In this document: piece after piece, positions 61,101 to 64,000 of the stretch
How the letters are laid out: every line of letters starts with the position of its first letter
How positions within the stretch are numbered: position 1 is the first letter of the stretch
Origin: Narthecium ossifragum
Lineage: Eukaryota > Streptophyta > Magnoliopsida > Dioscoreales > Nartheciaceae
Assembly: GCA_963920575.1 (NCBI GenBank)
Contig: OY986969.1
Location: forward strand, 23,227,434 to 23,291,433
Reading direction: 5' to 3'
Length of the DNA: 64,000 bases
Program-made: the position numbers and the translations under genes
Notes under the pieces: model-generated
What the model was told of the DNA's origin: nothing
The model's database searches: none
What the model saw: only the letters and a program-made list of their open reading frames with translations

Positions 61101-63507
61101 TGAAAATATAATATTCATCCCAAATTTTGATCCAAATTTATGTTTAAAAATATAATGTTAAGCATCCTTCAAATTCAGGACAGCCTCAAGCATTTATAGA
61201 ATTTTTGGTTTTTGGTTGTGCTCGTTTAATTTGTCGCATTCTCTAAAGACTAAGCCTCCAAGTTACCCAGACAACAGAGTTCCTCTCTATCTTCGAAACA
61301 TGTCAGTCATTTACTGGGGGAATGGGCAATGGGTCTATCCCTACCAGGAATAGTTTCATAGTTTAGTTGAAATTGCCTAACCTGATTTCGATTTCTTAGG
61401 TTGAGGACTCACGCTGCCATGGAACCATACATTATTGCTGCTCATAGGCAGCTTAGCTCGATGCACCCGATTTTCAAGCTGCTGCATCCACATATGCGAT
61501 ATACTATGGAGATCAATGCATTGGCACGTCAAAGTTTGATAAATGGAGGGGGCATCATTGAGAATTGTTTTAGCCCTTCTAAGTATGCGATGGAGTTGAG
61601 TTCAGCTGCATACAAGAGTATGTGGCGGTTTGACTGGGAAGCTCTACCTGCTGACCTGCTCAGGAGGTAAGGATCTATCTTCGATTTTTGATGTTTTTAA
61701 TTTTTTTTTTTAAAATTACTTGAGCCTATTACCTGAGCTTAGGGTGGCAACTGTCCTACATGTTAACTTACACAAATTACTGGGTGGTGCCCATATCCGC
61801 GCCATATACCGTGCTTGTTCTCCCATGCCATAAATATTCCTACATAAATCCTTGTATAAGCCGCTTCCACCAAGGCTCAAACCTGTGACCTCCATACTTG
61901 AGGTATCAGGCTCTCACGTGCTTGATGTCTTTGATACTATAGCAAATCCTTGCATGAGGCTTGCTTAAGCATCAGAAATTATTTCCTTCTTACATATCAT
62001 GATGATATTAGCTGAAGAACACTTTGACAAATATCTAGAAGGAACCAATGATAATGTACAGTGTGAGTGTGTACTTTGATTTTATTTTTTCACGATTCGA
62101 ATCGCCAGGGGATTCTTAATCGTGCCATACAAGCAAATCATCTTGTGCATCTTGTACAGTTGCATCTGGGATCCTGAACTGACCATGACAGAATATTCAA
62201 GTTCTCATATTTAAAACAAACCCTTGAGTTCAAGATAAGAAGAAAAAGAGTAATGCTCACTGTCTTTAATCACATCACATTTCTGAACTGGATATTCCAA
62301 TTTTAGATGATAATAGACTTCCATACTCTCTGAAGTTTGATTTATCGCTGTGGTGGTCATAGCTCAACCTGTACATGTCATAAAAGATAAAGATCTTTAT
62401 TTGTAAGATTGGTAGTCAGTTTCTAGGATAAGAAATAACGAAACCTTGCCCTCTGTCAAATCTCTGGCTTCAACTTCAATATGACAACCATTCATAATGC
62501 TGCTTTGTCTGTATCTGAAATTAAAATTGCTGTCCACGTGTGTGCTACAAGCTTGTTGAGTAGCTTTTTCTGACGTATAACTTGGATTTTGATGACTTCA
62601 GTTAATGATATCGACCAGTAACCAAAGCTAAAGCACACATTCACCTAGTTTTGATTTATGTGACAAAAGGGAGTGTGTGTATTTTTTGACCCAGCCATAA
62701 TTTCTGACTTGCTCAAAAAAATTAACCTTGGTAATTTTTAATTTCAGAGGCATGGCAGTGGAGGATCCCTCAATGCCCTGTGGCATAAAGCTTGTCATTG
62801 AAGACTACCCTTATGCTGCTGATGGTCTCCTCGTGTGGTCAGCTATACAAGATTGGGTGCATGATTATGTCACTCACTTCTACAGTGATGCCAACAGCAT
62901 CTCTTCAGATGTAGAGCTCCAGGCTTGGTGGCATGAGATAAAGAACAAAGGACACCAGGACAAGAGAAATGAACCATGGTGGCCAAAGCTAAACACGAAG
63001 GAAGACTTGATCGGTATCGTCACTACAATGATATGGACCGCCTCCGGGCAACATGCAGCCATTAACTTCGGTCAGTACCCCTTCGGCGGCTACATGCCAA
63101 ACCGGCCTGCGGTGATGAAGAAACTCATTCCACAAGAAAATGAGCCAGAGTATGAAGACTTGCTACTAAATCCTCAGTCTGTATTCCTGTGTTCTTTACC
63201 ATCTCAGCTTCAAGCTACCCAGATAATGGCAGTTCAAGATACATTATCGACGCACTCACCTGACGAGGAGTACTTGGGTCAGATGGATGAGTCTCACTCA
63301 CATTGGATCAATGACAGCGAAGTCGTAAGCATGTTCGACAAGTTCTCTGCAAGATTGGAAGAGATAGAGGAGATCGTAAATAGAAGAAACAAGGACTTTC
63401 AACTTAAGAACAGGAGCGGTGCAGGTATTCCTCCATATGAGCTTCTGCTTCGCTCTTCAGGTCCTGGAGTAACTGGTCGTGGGATTCCGAACAGCATATC
63501 AATCTGA
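58118..63507 (+). CDS. 13-lipoxygenase, plastid type 2 (LOX6-like)
   Basis: Nine exons close exactly to 922 aa: 58118-58511, 58600-58880, 59179-59416, 59830-60162, 60296-60381, 60473-60580, 60663-60964, 61400-61666, 62748-63507. It adds oxygen to linolenic/linoleic acid, feeding jasmonate and other oxylipins. Residues 1-55 are rich in Ser, Thr and Arg and acid-poor, as a plastid transit peptide. A PLAT beta-barrel follows ([33 protein letters not shown]). Iron ligands are H580 and H585 (HQLVNHWLRTHA), H772 and N776 ([12 protein letters not shown]) and the C-terminal Ile of IPNSISI. A623 (NALAR) is the alanine typical of S-lipoxygenases, and C637-F638 fits 13- rather than 9-position specificity. 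[17 protein letters not shown] is the usual fingerprint. The LOX6-like assignment is from overall resemblance only. Confidence 0.95.
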
Positions 63508-64000
63508 TATGTATACTCATGCCATGAATCACATTCTAAGGGGAAGCAACTCATCAATTTGTATGGTTCTAGCTTGTGATATTAGCACAATTTTTGCTGA
63601 ATGCTCGTGTGTAAACTACTGTACATGAATAACGAAGCTTGTAAGCCGTATTCATGAAGTTGTGTGACATAAACTAAAGAGATTGTGATCTTAGATATTA
63701 TTAAAGATGTTATCTACTGGCAGGAATTCTACTTGGCTAATTCAAATGCTATGAAACGCTGCAGCTATCATCAAGCTAAAAATCGACAATCTTTTCCTAA
63801 TGGTTCATGAATCCCAAGACGTAAATTTAGAAGTAAAATAAAAATAAAAATGTCATCAATATAATGTTCAATTATTTTGTATCCCGCTAATTCAGCACCA
63901 TAAAAAAAAACTCTAGAAAAGAATGAATTTAATTAGCAATACCTACGGACAGATATTGTGATCGGTCTGGACCAGATCCAGAACTGTTAATGGATGACCC
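63508..64000. other. Lipoxygenase 3' flank
   Basis: The 3' UTR and AT-rich DNA are seen; no further gene. AATAAA-like sequences occur near 63838. Confidence 0.5.

Noticed and set aside
61540..61580. INGGGIIE in the lipoxygenase, first taken as a Gly at the site that sets R versus S stereochemistry
   Set aside because: Counting from the iron ligand H585 places the stereo site at A623 in NALAR, which is the normal Ala. The Gly at 630 is elsewhere.

Overview
This window is nuclear DNA of a flowering plant. The genes have many short exons with GT-AG introns, intergenic DNA is AT-rich and packed with plant transposons (Helitron, Mutator-like, MITEs, solo LTRs), and every recognisable protein is a plant family member. 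I cannot name the species. There are no CRISPR arrays, operons, rRNA genes or convincing tRNA genes.

Layout. 896-4379 (+): last four exons of a DEAH-box RNA helicase whose start lies left of the window. 4380-8166: repeat-rich intergenic DNA. 8167-12044: a probable Helitron carrying scraps of a TOPLESS co-repressor gene and a receptor kinase gene. 12045-14763: low-complexity DNA, a ~184-bp tandem array and a frameshifted pectate lyase pseudogene. 14764-15733: a Pack-MULE holding a zinc-finger gene fragment, ending about 225 bp before the start of the next gene. 15960-20114 (+): a complete SYN2/RAD21.1-like cohesin kleisin with an 84-residue internal triplication. 20636-25194 (-): a complete M18 aspartyl aminopeptidase, convergent with the kleisin. 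26676-35428: a large inverted-repeat structure, interrupted by a solo LTR and a MITE, whose 1.4-kb loop holds a small secreted-peptide gene (32900-33151). 38327-51629 (+): a complete 18-exon urease with a 3.0-kb Mutator-like element in intron 10. 51630-58117: 3'-UTR duplication, MITEs, hAT-like DNA and a 2.3-kb solo LTR. 58118-63507 (+): a complete plastid-type 13-lipoxygenase.

The reading frames of the kleisin (786 aa), urease (846 aa), lipoxygenase (922 aa) and aminopeptidase (486 or 488 aa) close exactly over the exons given, and catalytic residues in the enzymes are intact. The five main genes act in unrelated processes (RNA processing, cohesion, peptide turnover, urea hydrolysis, oxylipin synthesis), so there is no pathway cluster.

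The most interesting observations are: the kleisin triplication, which copies a separase-like DxExxR motif three times; the peptide gene inside the inverted repeat; and several transposons whose ends can be placed by matching target-site duplications. I found no clearly new molecular system.
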